From Natronosporangium hydrolyticum (GTDB lineage: Bacteria; Actinomycetota; Actinomycetes; Mycobacteriales; Micromonosporaceae), in the NCBI RefSeq assembly GCF_016925615.1, contig NZ_CP070499.1, forward strand, positions 1,984,001 to 2,048,000: a stretch of 64,000 bases of DNA, in the 5' to 3' direction. Positions within the stretch are counted from its first letter, which is position 1; every line of letters starts with the position of its first letter. The notes beneath the pieces are model-generated. The model was not told the origin of the DNA and made no database searches. It was given only the letters and a program-made list of their open reading frames with translations. A program made the position numbers and the translations under genes. Below, piece by piece: positions 7,587-14,595 of this stretch.

Positions 7587-9379
7587 GCACCGCCGCCCCG
7601 CCCGCTGCCGGTCTGCCCGAGCCCGACGAGTCGATCCTGCGGACCACCCGGCGAGGGCTGGCGCTCTCGCCGGAGCTACGCACCGGCCTGGCCGGCACCC
7701 TCGCCTTCGCCGTCGTGTCGATGGCCGGCCGGGTGGCGGCGCCGGTCGCCATCCAGCAGGGGATCGACCGGGGCCTGCTGGCCGAGGGCGGCCCGGATGT
7801 GGGCACGGTCGGGTGGATCGTCGGGATCACGCTGGCGGTGCTGGCCGTAACCACCTTCTGCGGCTACCAGATGATGGTGCGGTTGTTCACCGTCACCGAG
7901 ACCGCCCTCGCCGGAGTGCGGGTACGCGCGTTCCGGCACGTACACAACCTGTCCATGCTGCACCAACAGTCGGAGCGGCGCGGGTCGCTAACCTCCCGGG
8001 TCACCAGCGACGTCGACATCGTCACCCAGTTCCTCCAGTTCGGCGGAGTGATCCTGCTGATCAGCCTGGGGCAGCTGACGGTCGCGGCGCTGGTGATGGC
8101 GTTCTACTCCTGGCAGCTGACGCTGGTGGTGCTCGCGGCGTTCGTGCCGGCGGCTTTCGTCATCCGGATCTTCCAGCGCAAGCTCGCCGCCGCGTACGGG
8201 ACAGTGCGCCGGCGGGTCGGCGAGATGCTCGCCGCGGTCGGCGAGAGCGTCGTCGGCGCCGAGGTGATCCGGGCCTACGGGGTGTCCGACCGGACCGCCC
8301 GGCGGGTCGACACCGCCATCGACGATCACCAACGTGCCCAGCAGAAGGCGATCCGTACCAGCGTGATGAGCTTCTCCACCGGTGAGCTGGCGGCCGGGCT
8401 GGCGCTCGCCTCGGTGGTGCTGCTCGGGGTCTACCTGGGGGTGGACGGCAGCCTCACGGTCGGCCAACTGACCGCGTTCCTGTTCCTCACCACGCTGTTC
8501 ATCCAACCGGTGCAGATCTTCACCGAGGTGCTGAACGAGGCGCAGAACGCCGTCGCCGGCTACCGGCGGGTGCTCAATGTGCTCGACATGGCGCCCGACG
8601 TCGCGGACCCGGGCGACGAGGGCCAGGCGCTGCCGCCGGGGCCACTGGATCTGCGCTTCCGATCGGTCGGGTTCGCCTACCCGGGCGGCCCCGAGGTGTT
8701 GCGCGACGTGGACCTGTCGATCGCCGCCCAGACCCGGGTAGCGGTCGTGGGGGAGACCGGCAGCGGCAAGACCACCTTCGCCAAGTTGCTCACCCGGCTG
8801 ATGGACCCCACCCGGGGCGAGGTGTGGCTCGGCGGCGTGCCGCTGCCTGAGATCCGGTTCGATTCCTTGCGGTCCCGCGTGGTGATGGTGCCCCAGGATG
8901 GTTTCCTCTTCAACACCACCGTCGCCGAAAACATCCGGTTCGGCCGGCCCGAACTCTCCGACGCCGACCTTGACCTGGCGCTGGCCGAGTTGGGCCTCGC
9001 CGACTGGGTCGCCGGGCTCGCCGACGGGGTGCAGACCCCGGTCGGCGAGCGGGGTGAGGCGCTGAGCGTCGGCGAACGTCAGCTGGTGGCGCTCGTCCGC
9101 GCCTACGTGGCCGACCCGGACCTACTTGTGCTTGACGAGGCGACCAGCGCCGTCGACCCGGCCACCGAGGTGCGGCTGCAGCGCACCCTCGACGCGGTGA
9201 CCCGCGGTCGGACCACAGTGGCGATCGCGCACCGGCTCAGCACCGCGCAATCCGCCGACGAGGTGCTGGTCTTCGACTCCGGCGAGCTGGTCCAGCGGGG
9301 GTCGCACGCGCAGTTGCTGACCGATACCGACTCGATCTACGCCCGGCTCTACGCCTCCTGGCTGGAACAGACCCGCTGA
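7583..9379 (+). CDS. ABC exporter half-transporter with intact catalytic site (subunit 2)
   Basis: 598 residues, again a membrane domain followed by an ATPase domain. Walker A is GETGSGKTT (390-398). Walker B ends in the catalytic Glu (E519 in LLVLDEATS) and the H-loop His is present (H550 in IAHRLSTAQ). The signature is altered to LSVGERQ (494 onward). In a head-to-tail dimer this weak signature faces the degenerate site of subunit 1, while the good LSGGQ of subunit 1 faces this intact site. The pair is therefore complementary, as known for the TM287/288 and BmrCD type. Translation is coupled to the upstream gene. Confidence 0.93.
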   Translation: MSTAAPPAAGLPEPDESILRTTRRGLALSPELRTGLAGTLAFAVVSMAGRVAAPVAIQQGIDRGLLAEGGPDVGTVGWIVGITLAVLAVTTFCGYQMMVRLFTVTETALAGVRVRAFRHVHNLSMLHQQSERRGSLTSRVTSDVDIVTQFLQFGGVILLISLGQLTVAALVMAFYSWQLTLVVLAAFVPAAFVIRIFQRKLAAAYGTVRRRVGEMLAAVGESVVGAEVIRAYGVSDRTARRVDTAIDDHQRAQQKAIRTSVMSFSTGELAAGLALASVVLLGVYLGVDGSLTVGQLTAFLFLTTLFIQPVQIFTEVLNEAQNAVAGYRRVLNVLDMAPDVADPGDEGQALPPGPLDLRFRSVGFAYPGGPEVLRDVDLSIAAQTRVAVVGETGSGKTTFAKLLTRLMDPTRGEVWLGGVPLPEIRFDSLRSRVVMVPQDGFLFNTTVAENIRFGRPELSDADLDLALAELGLADWVAGLADGVQTPVGERGEALSVGERQLVALVRAYVADPDLLVLDEATSAVDPATEVRLQRTLDAVTRGRTTVAIAHRLSTAQSADEVLVFDSGELVQRGSHAQLLTDTDSIYARLYASWLEQTR

Positions 9380-9392
9380 CCCGGCCGGGTGG

Positions 9393-10001
9393 TTACTCCG
9401 GCGGCGGTGACGGTAGCTCGCCGGTCAGGTAGCGCTGCACGGTAGGGCCGATCGCGGCCACGACCGTCTCGGCGGGGGCGGTCGCGATCGGTTCAAGCTG
9501 CAACACATACCGGGTGACGGCAAGTCCGGAGAGCTGCGAGGCGATCAGCGCGCCCCGGAGCTGCGCCTGCGCGGGGTCGATGCCGAGCCGCGCCATGGCG
9601 TGGCGTAGCAGTTGGGTGGTGAGAAACTCGCGAAGCAGCCGGGCGGCGAGCGGGTTGCTGACCGCCGATCGGAACAGCGCCACCCCGGCGGCGCCGGCCG
9701 GGGAGTCCCACACCGTCAGGAAGGTACGGACGAGTCGCTCACCGGCGCCGTCGGGGCCGTCGGCGAAGGCGCGGTCGAGGATCTCCGCCGGGGAGAACGG
9801 AAAGTCGATGGTGGCGGCGAAGAGCTTCTCTTTGCTGCCGAAGTAGTGGTGGACCAGCGCCGGGTCGACCCCGGCGCTGGTCGCGATCTGTCGCACGGTG
9901 GCCCGGTCGTATCCGTGCTCGGCGAAGGCGTCCCGGGCGGCGGTCAGGATCGTCTCCCGGGTGTCCTGCTTGCCGGGTCGCCGGCCACTGCGTCGGGTCA
10001 C
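9393..10001 (-). CDS. TetR-family transcriptional regulator
   Basis: 202 residues. The N-terminal helix-turn-helix is clear (TVRQIATSAGVDPALVHHYFGSKEKL, about residues 35-60), and the C-terminal ligand domain resembles the group found with ABC drug exporters. It is the third gene of a minus-strand operon after the ATPase and permease, 18 bp behind the permease stop. It probably represses that operon; a palindrome upstream of the ATPase gene is the candidate operator. GTG start. Confidence 0.9.
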   Translation of the reverse strand: MTRRSGRRPGKQDTRETILTAARDAFAEHGYDRATVRQIATSAGVDPALVHHYFGSKEKLFAATIDFPFSPAEILDRAFADGPDGAGERLVRTFLTVWDSPAGAAGVALFRSAVSNPLAARLLREFLTTQLLRHAMARLGIDPAQAQLRGALIASQLSGLAVTRYVLQLEPIATAPAETVVAAIGPTVQRYLTGELPSPPPE

Positions 10002-10019
10002 AACGGTCCAGGGTACGGA

Positions 10020-10757
10020 TCAGGCGGTGCGCCGCCGAAGCGTGGTGGCGCCCGCCGTCAGCGCCAACACCACCACCCCCACCACGATCAGCAGGTCTCG
10101 CCACAGCTCGCCGGTCGGTTCTGCCGTCGCGCCCACCTCCTGCAGTGCGGCGACCGAGTACGACAGCGGCATGGCGTTGCTGACCCCCTCCAACCAGCCA
10201 GCCATCTGGTCGCGGGGGACGAACAGGCCGCAGAGCAGCAGTTGGGGGATGGCCACCACCGGCATGAACTGCACCGCCTGGAACTCGGTCCGGGCGAAGG
10301 CGCTGCACAACAGGCCCAACGCCACCCCGAGTACGGCGTTGGCGACCGCGATCAGCACCACCAGCCAGGCACTGCCGGCGGTCGCCAACCCCAGCACCCA
10401 GTAGGCCAAGGCCGCCGCGACCACCGCCTGCACCGCTGCGGCCAGCCCGAACGCCAACCCGTACGCGAAGAGCAGGTCCAGCTTGCCGACCGGGGTGGTG
10501 AAGAGTCGCTCAAGCGTGCCGCTGGTCCGTTCCCGCAGCATCGCGATGCTGGTCAGCAGGAACATCAGGATGAACGGGAAGACTCCCAGCATGGTCAGCG
10601 CCACCCGTTGGAACATCGGCTCCTGCTCCTCGAACATAAAGTAGAGCAGCGTCAGCAGAATCACCGGAACCCCGAGTACCAATCCGATGGTGCGCCGGTC
10701 GTGCCGTAGCTGCCGCAACACCCGCCGGGTGGTGCTGCTGAGAATGGACAGCGACAT
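10020..10757 (-). CDS. ABC-2 type exporter permease
   Basis: 245 residues with six predicted membrane helices, beginning MSLSILSSTTRRVLRQLRHD and including the ABC-2 conserved region (LRERTSGTLERLFTTPVGKLDLL) in the first cytoplasmic loop. The start is set by a TGATG overlap with the stop of the upstream ATPase gene, which implies translational coupling. Together with that ATPase it forms a DrrAB/YadGH-type efflux pump. The substrate is not evident from sequence. Confidence 0.92.
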   Translation of the reverse strand: MSLSILSSTTRRVLRQLRHDRRTIGLVLGVPVILLTLLYFMFEEQEPMFQRVALTMLGVFPFILMFLLTSIAMLRERTSGTLERLFTTPVGKLDLLFAYGLAFGLAAAVQAVVAAALAYWVLGLATAGSAWLVVLIAVANAVLGVALGLLCSAFARTEFQAVQFMPVVAIPQLLLCGLFVPRDQMAGWLEGVSNAMPLSYSVAALQEVGATAEPTGELWRDLLIVVGVVVLALTAGATTLRRRTA

Positions 10758-11509
10758 CACGCCACCTCCGCCGGGGTCGTCGGGCCGTCGGACTGGTGTG
10801 CGCTCCGGGCCCGGATCAGCCGCAGGAACGCCTGGTCGAGGTCGTCGGTGCCGGCGGTGGCCTTGACCGCCGCCGGGGTGTCGTCGGCGATGATCGTCCC
10901 GTCCCGGACCAGCAGCAGCCGGTCGCACCGGTTGGCCTCATCCATGACGTGGCTGGAGACCAGCAGGGTGCTGCCGCCGTTGGCGAGTTCCCGAAACCAG
11001 GCCCACAGCTCGTCCCGCAGCACCGGGTCCTGCCCCACGGTCGGCTCGTCGAGCACCAGGATCTCCGGCCGGCTGACGAGCGCGCAGGCGAGCGAGGCGC
11101 GGCTGCGTTGGCCGCCGGAGAGGTCGCCGACCAGCTGTCCGGCGTACCTGCTGAGGCCGGCGTTGCGGATGGTCTCGGTGGCGGCCTGCTTCCCCAGCCC
11201 GTACAGGCTGGCGAAGTACCGGACGTTCTCCTGGATGGTGAGGTCCGGGTAGACGCTGGGATTCTGCGTCACATAGCCGACGGTTCGTCGCAGCGCCGGT
11301 GAACCGGCCGGTTGGCCCAACACCGTGACCTGCCCGGATTTCACCACCTGCACCCCGACGACAGCCCGCATCAGGGTGGTCTTGCCGCTGCCGCTGGGCC
11401 CCAGCAGCCCGGTGATCAGGCCACCGGCCACCCGGGCGCTGACCTGGTGCAGCACGCGTCGCTTGCCGCGTTCGACGACGAGGTCGCAGACCTCGATAGC
11501 GGTCTTCAT
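10757..11509 (-). CDS. ABC transporter ATP-binding protein (drug-type efflux)
   Basis: 250 residues. Walker A GPSGSGKTT, Q-loop VTQNPS, signature LSGGQRSR, Walker B LVLDEPTVGQD and the H-loop SSHVMDE are all intact, giving a single functional nucleotide-binding domain. The start is the ATG at 11509, preceded by GGGGAG at good spacing; an in-frame upstream extension lacks family sequence. First gene of a three-gene operon with an ABC-2 permease and a TetR regulator. Confidence 0.93.
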   Translation of the reverse strand: MKTAIEVCDLVVERGKRRVLHQVSARVAGGLITGLLGPSGSGKTTLMRAVVGVQVVKSGQVTVLGQPAGSPALRRTVGYVTQNPSVYPDLTIQENVRYFASLYGLGKQAATETIRNAGLSRYAGQLVGDLSGGQRSRASLACALVSRPEILVLDEPTVGQDPVLRDELWAWFRELANGGSTLLVSSHVMDEANRCDRLLLVRDGTIIADDTPAAVKATAGTDDLDQAFLRLIRARSAHQSDGPTTPAEVA

Positions 11510-11548
11510 CGCTACTCCCCACAATTCAACAACCGATGAACTCAACGC

Positions 11549-11561
11549 TAGATGAAATCTA
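11549..11561. promoter_or_regulatory. Candidate TetR operator upstream of the efflux operon
   Basis: A 13-bp palindrome with 5-bp arms (TAGAT-TTC-ATCTA on the minus strand) lies 40 bp upstream of the ATPase start, in an AT-rich patch. It is a natural binding site for the TetR encoded by the third gene. Inferred from position and symmetry only. Confidence 0.45.
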
Positions 11562-11586
11562 AGCCAGTGGCAAGCAGGGCCAGGTA

Positions 11587-11634
11587 GCTGGGTGGCTGGG
11601 TGGCTGGGTGGCTGGGTGGCTTGGCGGCTGGGCG
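11587..11634. repeat. Octamer tandem repeat GCTGGGTG (6 units)
   Basis: Four exact GCTGGGTG units are followed by GCTTGGCG and GCTGGGCG. The four evenly spaced GGG runs on the plus strand could form a G-quadruplex. It lies between the upstream region of the efflux operon and the terminator of the acidic-protein gene. Confidence 0.85.
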
Positions 11635-11640
11635 CAGACG

Positions 11641-11680
11641 CAGGAGGCGCCGGCAGCCCATCGGCTGCCGGCGCCTCCTG
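11641..11680 (-). terminator. Strong hairpin terminator of the acidic-protein gene
   Basis: Perfect 17-bp arms (11641-11657 and 11664-11680) surround a 6-base loop, 27 bp beyond the minus-strand stop codon at 11707. No T-run follows, as is usual for high-GC actinobacterial terminators. Confidence 0.75.
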
Positions 11681-11706
11681 CTATCGGGGCGTCGCTCGGG
11701 ACGGCT

Positions 11707-13086
11707 CTACAGGGCGAGCACCTTTTCCAGGAACTCCCGGTAGCGGCGCATCGCCAACCGCATCGCCTCGGTGTCCACCTGCTCGGTGCCGCGGTACGGG
11801 TCGAGGTCGTCCCCGGCCGCCTGCAGATTCGACGCGAGCTGCTGGACCGCGTCATCGACCAGCGACTTGGCGCCGACGACCGCGGCGGCCGGGTCGTCGA
11901 AGAAGCTGTCCTGCACCTCGCGCAGCTGCTGCCGGATCCGGTCGGCGTCCGCGGCCGACCACAGGACGATCGGCCCGCCAGCAGCCGCCATCGGCGCCGG
12001 GGCGGCGGCGGGGGCCTCGCGCTCCGCCGCCTCCGGGCTATCGCTCGACATCGGAGGCTCGAACGACGAGACCACCGGTGGCGTGGTGGCGGGCAGCGGG
12101 CGGGTGTCAGGGGTAACCATGGGTGTCTCCGTATCGGTCTGCGGCTCGGCCGTCGACTCGGCCTTCGCCAGTTCGTCGGGCGCAACGGCGGCTGCCCGCT
12201 CGGTCGGTTCGGTGGGTCCGATCGGCGCCGCGGCGACCGGCGGGATCGCCTGGGTGGGCGGCCAGTCCGCGGGGCGGGGCGGGATGCCGGGCAACGCCGT
12301 AACGGCTGGTGGCTCGGCGGTGTCCACAACCGTCGCCGGAAGGTCTTCCTCCGGGTCGGCGGTAGCGTCCGAGTCAAGCTCCTCGTCGACCTCTTCGATG
12401 TCGTTGATGTCGTTGACCTCTTTGGCCTCGGCGCCTCCGCCGGCGCCGACGGTCGACTCCTCGACCACCACCGAGATGGGTGTGTCGGCCGGGTCGGTCG
12501 GGTCCTCGGTGGCTTCGGTCGCAACCTCCAGCATCTCCGCTGCCGCCCGGTCGACCTCGGCTGTCTCCGGATCGCCGGTGGGCGCCGGCTGAGCGAGCGC
12601 GGTCTCGCCGCCGGTGTCGGAGCCGTCGTCGACCGGCTCTATCGCTTCCGCTGCTGTTTCTGCTTCCGCGAGGTCCGGCTGGGCGGCGACCTCTTGATTC
12701 GTCTCCTCCTGGCTGTCGCGGGCCTCGATCTCATCCGAGCCGGGCTCCGTCGACTCGATGTCGCCGGCTTCGATGGCGTCCACCTCGGAGCCCGGGGAAT
12801 CGGTGGTGTCGGTGTCGGTGTCGGTGGCGTCAGCGGCGGGGTCGGCGGGGTCGGCGGGGTCGGCGGGGTCGGCGGCCGCGGTGGGTTCGGGTGCGTCCTC
12901 GGCGCTGGTCTGCTCCGCTGCCTCCTCGGTGACCGCCGTCATCGCCGGGGCGATTACGGGGACTTCGGAGGTTGGTTCGTCGAGAATCGCCGCGTCAGCC
13001 GGAGGGCGCTGCTGGGGCGCCACTCCACGCAGGTCTCGCATGGTCGGTTCTTCGTCATGGGTACGGCGAGGGGGATAGGGGTACAT
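11707..13086 (-). CDS. Acidic, low-complexity protein with conserved actinobacterial C-terminal domain
   Basis: 459 residues. The first 330 are disordered and very rich in Asp, Glu, Ala, Pro and Thr, with an (Ala-Asp-Pro) run encoded by a 9-base tandem repeat. The last 110 residues are ordered and helical (RIRQQLREVQDSFFDDPAAAV through AMRRYREFLEKVL) and look like a domain that recurs at the ends of actinobacterial proteins of unknown function. There is no signal peptide or membrane segment. The ATG at 13086 has GGAGG five bases upstream, which sets the start; a longer in-frame reading to 13377 would run antisense through hisI. The function is unknown. Confidence 0.75.
   Translation of the reverse strand: MYPYPPRRTHDEEPTMRDLRGVAPQQRPPADAAILDEPTSEVPVIAPAMTAVTEEAAEQTSAEDAPEPTAAADPADPADPADPAADATDTDTDTTDSPGSEVDAIEAGDIESTEPGSDEIEARDSQEETNQEVAAQPDLAEAETAAEAIEPVDDGSDTGGETALAQPAPTGDPETAEVDRAAAEMLEVATEATEDPTDPADTPISVVVEESTVGAGGGAEAKEVNDINDIEEVDEELDSDATADPEEDLPATVVDTAEPPAVTALPGIPPRPADWPPTQAIPPVAAAPIGPTEPTERAAAVAPDELAKAESTAEPQTDTETPMVTPDTRPLPATTPPVVSSFEPPMSSDSPEAAEREAPAAAPAPMAAAGGPIVLWSAADADRIRQQLREVQDSFFDDPAAAVVGAKSLVDDAVQQLASNLQAAGDDLDPYRGTEQVDTEAMRLAMRRYREFLEKVLAL
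12841..12876. repeat. In-gene 9-bp tandem repeat GTCGGCGGG (4 units)
   Basis: Encodes the Ala-Asp-Pro repeat of the acidic protein on the minus strand. Whole-codon units mean that copy-number slippage would keep the frame. Confidence 0.85.
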
Positions 13087-13180
13087 GACGTCCTCCGGTC
13101 GGTGATTCCTGCGACAACCTACCGCTCGGGCGTTACCCGCACAGCCCTCCGAAGGTGCCGCCCGTGCCAAGATGATCGGT

Positions 13181-13576
13181 GTGAGTAAAGCAAATGAGTC
13201 GGATTCGCGATCGGCGCCTGGAGCACGCCTCGATCCAGAGATCGCCGCCCGGCTGCGCCGAGACGAGCACGGCCTGGTCGCGGCGGTGGTGCGGCAGTAC
13301 GACACCGGCGAGGTGTTGATGCTGGCGTGGATGGACGACGAGGCGTTGCGCCGCACGCTGCAGACCGGCCGGGCCACCTATTGGTCGCGAAGTCGACAGC
13401 AGTATTGGGTGAAGGGCGAAACCTCCGGCCACCATCAGTACGTGCGGTCGGTGGCGCTCGACTGCGACGGCGACGCACTTTTGGTAAGCGTCGAGCAGGT
13501 CGGCCCGGCGTGCCACACCGGGGCACACAGCTGCTTCCACCGAGCATTGCCGATGACCCACCGCTCGGCGGTATAG
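13181..13576 (+). CDS. hisI: Phosphoribosyl-AMP cyclohydrolase HisI
   Basis: Hydrolyses the adenine ring of phosphoribosyl-AMP, the third step of histidine synthesis. The Mg-binding DCDGD cluster (94-98) and the Zn-binding cysteines C111 and C118 ([11 protein letters not shown]) are intact; together with the fold regions [11 protein letters not shown] and [11 protein letters not shown] they identify the family. It is monofunctional, with no HisE domain. The GTG at 13181 is chosen because a weak -10-like CAAGAT ends seven bases upstream; an ATG at 13172 is the alternative. It is divergent from the acidic protein. trpEG follows on the other strand after a repeat-rich spacer and a DUF1349 gene. 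Confidence 0.95.
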   Translation: MSKANESDSRSAPGARLDPEIAARLRRDEHGLVAAVVRQYDTGEVLMLAWMDDEALRRTLQTGRATYWSRSRQQYWVKGETSGHHQYVRSVALDCDGDALLVSVEQVGPACHTGAHSCFHRALPMTHRSAV

Positions 13577-13604
13577 AAGATCGGCCCAACCCCACGCCCG
13601 CTGA

Positions 13605-13665
13605 GTTGATCATGGACCTAGGTACATGATGGGGCGGGATTCGGCCCCCAAACCTCATGGTCAAC
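13605..13665. repeat. Intergenic inverted repeat, TGATCATGG family, copy B (diverged)
   Basis: The left arm starts GTTGATCATGGACCTAGG and the right arm ends CCTCATGGTCAAC. The outer ten bases pair with one mismatch, so the stem is imperfect compared with copies A and C. It lies just downstream of hisI. Confidence 0.65.
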
Positions 13666-13690
13666 ACCTTCGGGGCGCCGTTGCGGCCAC

Positions 13691-13769
13691 CTTGGTGGGT
13701 TGAGTGGTGATCAACTAGGGTGGCAAATGGGCCTAATCTGGCAAATTGGGCGCCACTCAACCCACCAAG
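13691..13769. repeat. 17-bp perfect inverted repeat with 45-base loop
   Basis: CTTGGTGGGTTGAGTGG (13691-13707) is exactly complementary to 13753-13769. The loop has two TGGCAAAT/TGGCAAAT-like copies (13731 and 13739 region) and a TGATCAACTA segment. Nothing around it looks like a transposase, so a small non-autonomous element or a structured RNA are both open. Confidence 0.75.
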
Positions 13770-13974
13770 AAGGACATGCTCGCTGGCCCGGGCGCTCACC
13801 GGTGGACGAAAGTGGGCATATGACCGATTCGTGTTGTCCGGGCGACCGGGTAACGGCCCTCGTAGCCCGATTTCGTCTCAGTCGAGCGGGCCGAGCAACC
13901 GCTGACCGGCGAGCAATCAAGCGGGCGCACTAGGCGTGGCGGCAGCGAGCCCCGTCCCTCGCCAGGTCGGGCAG

Positions 13975-14595
13975 TCAGCTGCCGTCGCGCAGGTCGCCCG
14001 GGGCCTGCGCCACGAAGCTGACCTCTTCGAAGGTGACCTGGCAGCCGGGTCCGAGCGGTGACTGCGCTTCGAAACCGACCAGCGCCGTCGTGTCGGGCGG
14101 GCCCGTGAGCCGGAAGTACCGGATCAACTGCCAAGACTCGCCGTCCGTGTGGGCGTGAAAGGCCCAGGCGGCGCCGACTCTCGATATCCGCAGCCACACC
14201 TGGTCGGTGTCGACGACGAAGCCGTTCGCGTCGTCCGACCAGCCGTGGGTAACCACCGAGACCACCATCGGGGTGCCGGCCGGCGACAGCTCATAGCACA
14301 ACTTCGCCCAGTGGCGCTCGTCGAACCACACCATCAGCACGCCGGCGTCGAAGGTGGTGGCGAGGGAGGCGCCCACCCGGGCCGAGAGCTGAAAGTCGCC
14401 GGGCGGCGGCGAACCGAGCAGCCGTGGGGCGGTGAGCGTCGGTTCGCCGCCGGCGGGGTCGATGAACAGGTCGGTACCGCCGCTGGCGGTGACCGCCAGA
14501 CCGGCGTCGCCGCGAAGCTCACTGCTGACCGGGGTTTCCTGCCACGTCAGCGAAGCCGGAAGGGCAGCTAGGCGAAGCCCGGGCCCGGAGCTCAT
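13975..14595 (-). CDS. DUF1349 family protein (concanavalin-like fold)
   Basis: 206 residues matching the family once labelled 'regulation of enolase 1'. Visible features are a WQETPVSSELR-type N-terminal strand, FDAGVLMVWFDERHWAKLCYE in the core and GFEAQSPLGPGCQVTFEEVSF near the end. No signal peptide is present. The fold suggests carbohydrate binding, but no enzymatic role is established. Its start overlaps the stop of trpEG by four bases (ATGA), so it is cotranslated with anthranilate synthase; the metabolic reason is not obvious. Confidence 0.88.
   Translation of the reverse strand: MSSGPGLRLAALPASLTWQETPVSSELRGDAGLAVTASGGTDLFIDPAGGEPTLTAPRLLGSPPPGDFQLSARVGASLATTFDAGVLMVWFDERHWAKLCYELSPAGTPMVVSVVTHGWSDDANGFVVDTDQVWLRISRVGAAWAFHAHTDGESWQLIRYFRLTGPPDTTALVGFEAQSPLGPGCQVTFEEVSFVAQAPGDLRDGS

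Larger units (their letters stand above)
13577..13974. other. Repeat-rich intergenic region without genes
   Basis: About 400 bp between hisI and the DUF1349 gene. It holds a diverged TGATCATGG-family repeat and a 17-bp-arm inverted repeat. Short open frames here lack ribosome sites and family-like sequence. No gene is supported. Confidence 0.7.

Noticed and set aside
12841-12876. Tandem repeat as a CRISPR or VNTR outside genes
   Set aside because: It is a codon-based repeat inside the acidic protein, with 9-base units and no spacers.
13700-13933. Short open frames in the hisI-DUF1349 spacer
   Set aside because: No ribosome site, no family-like sequence, and they run through the inverted repeats.
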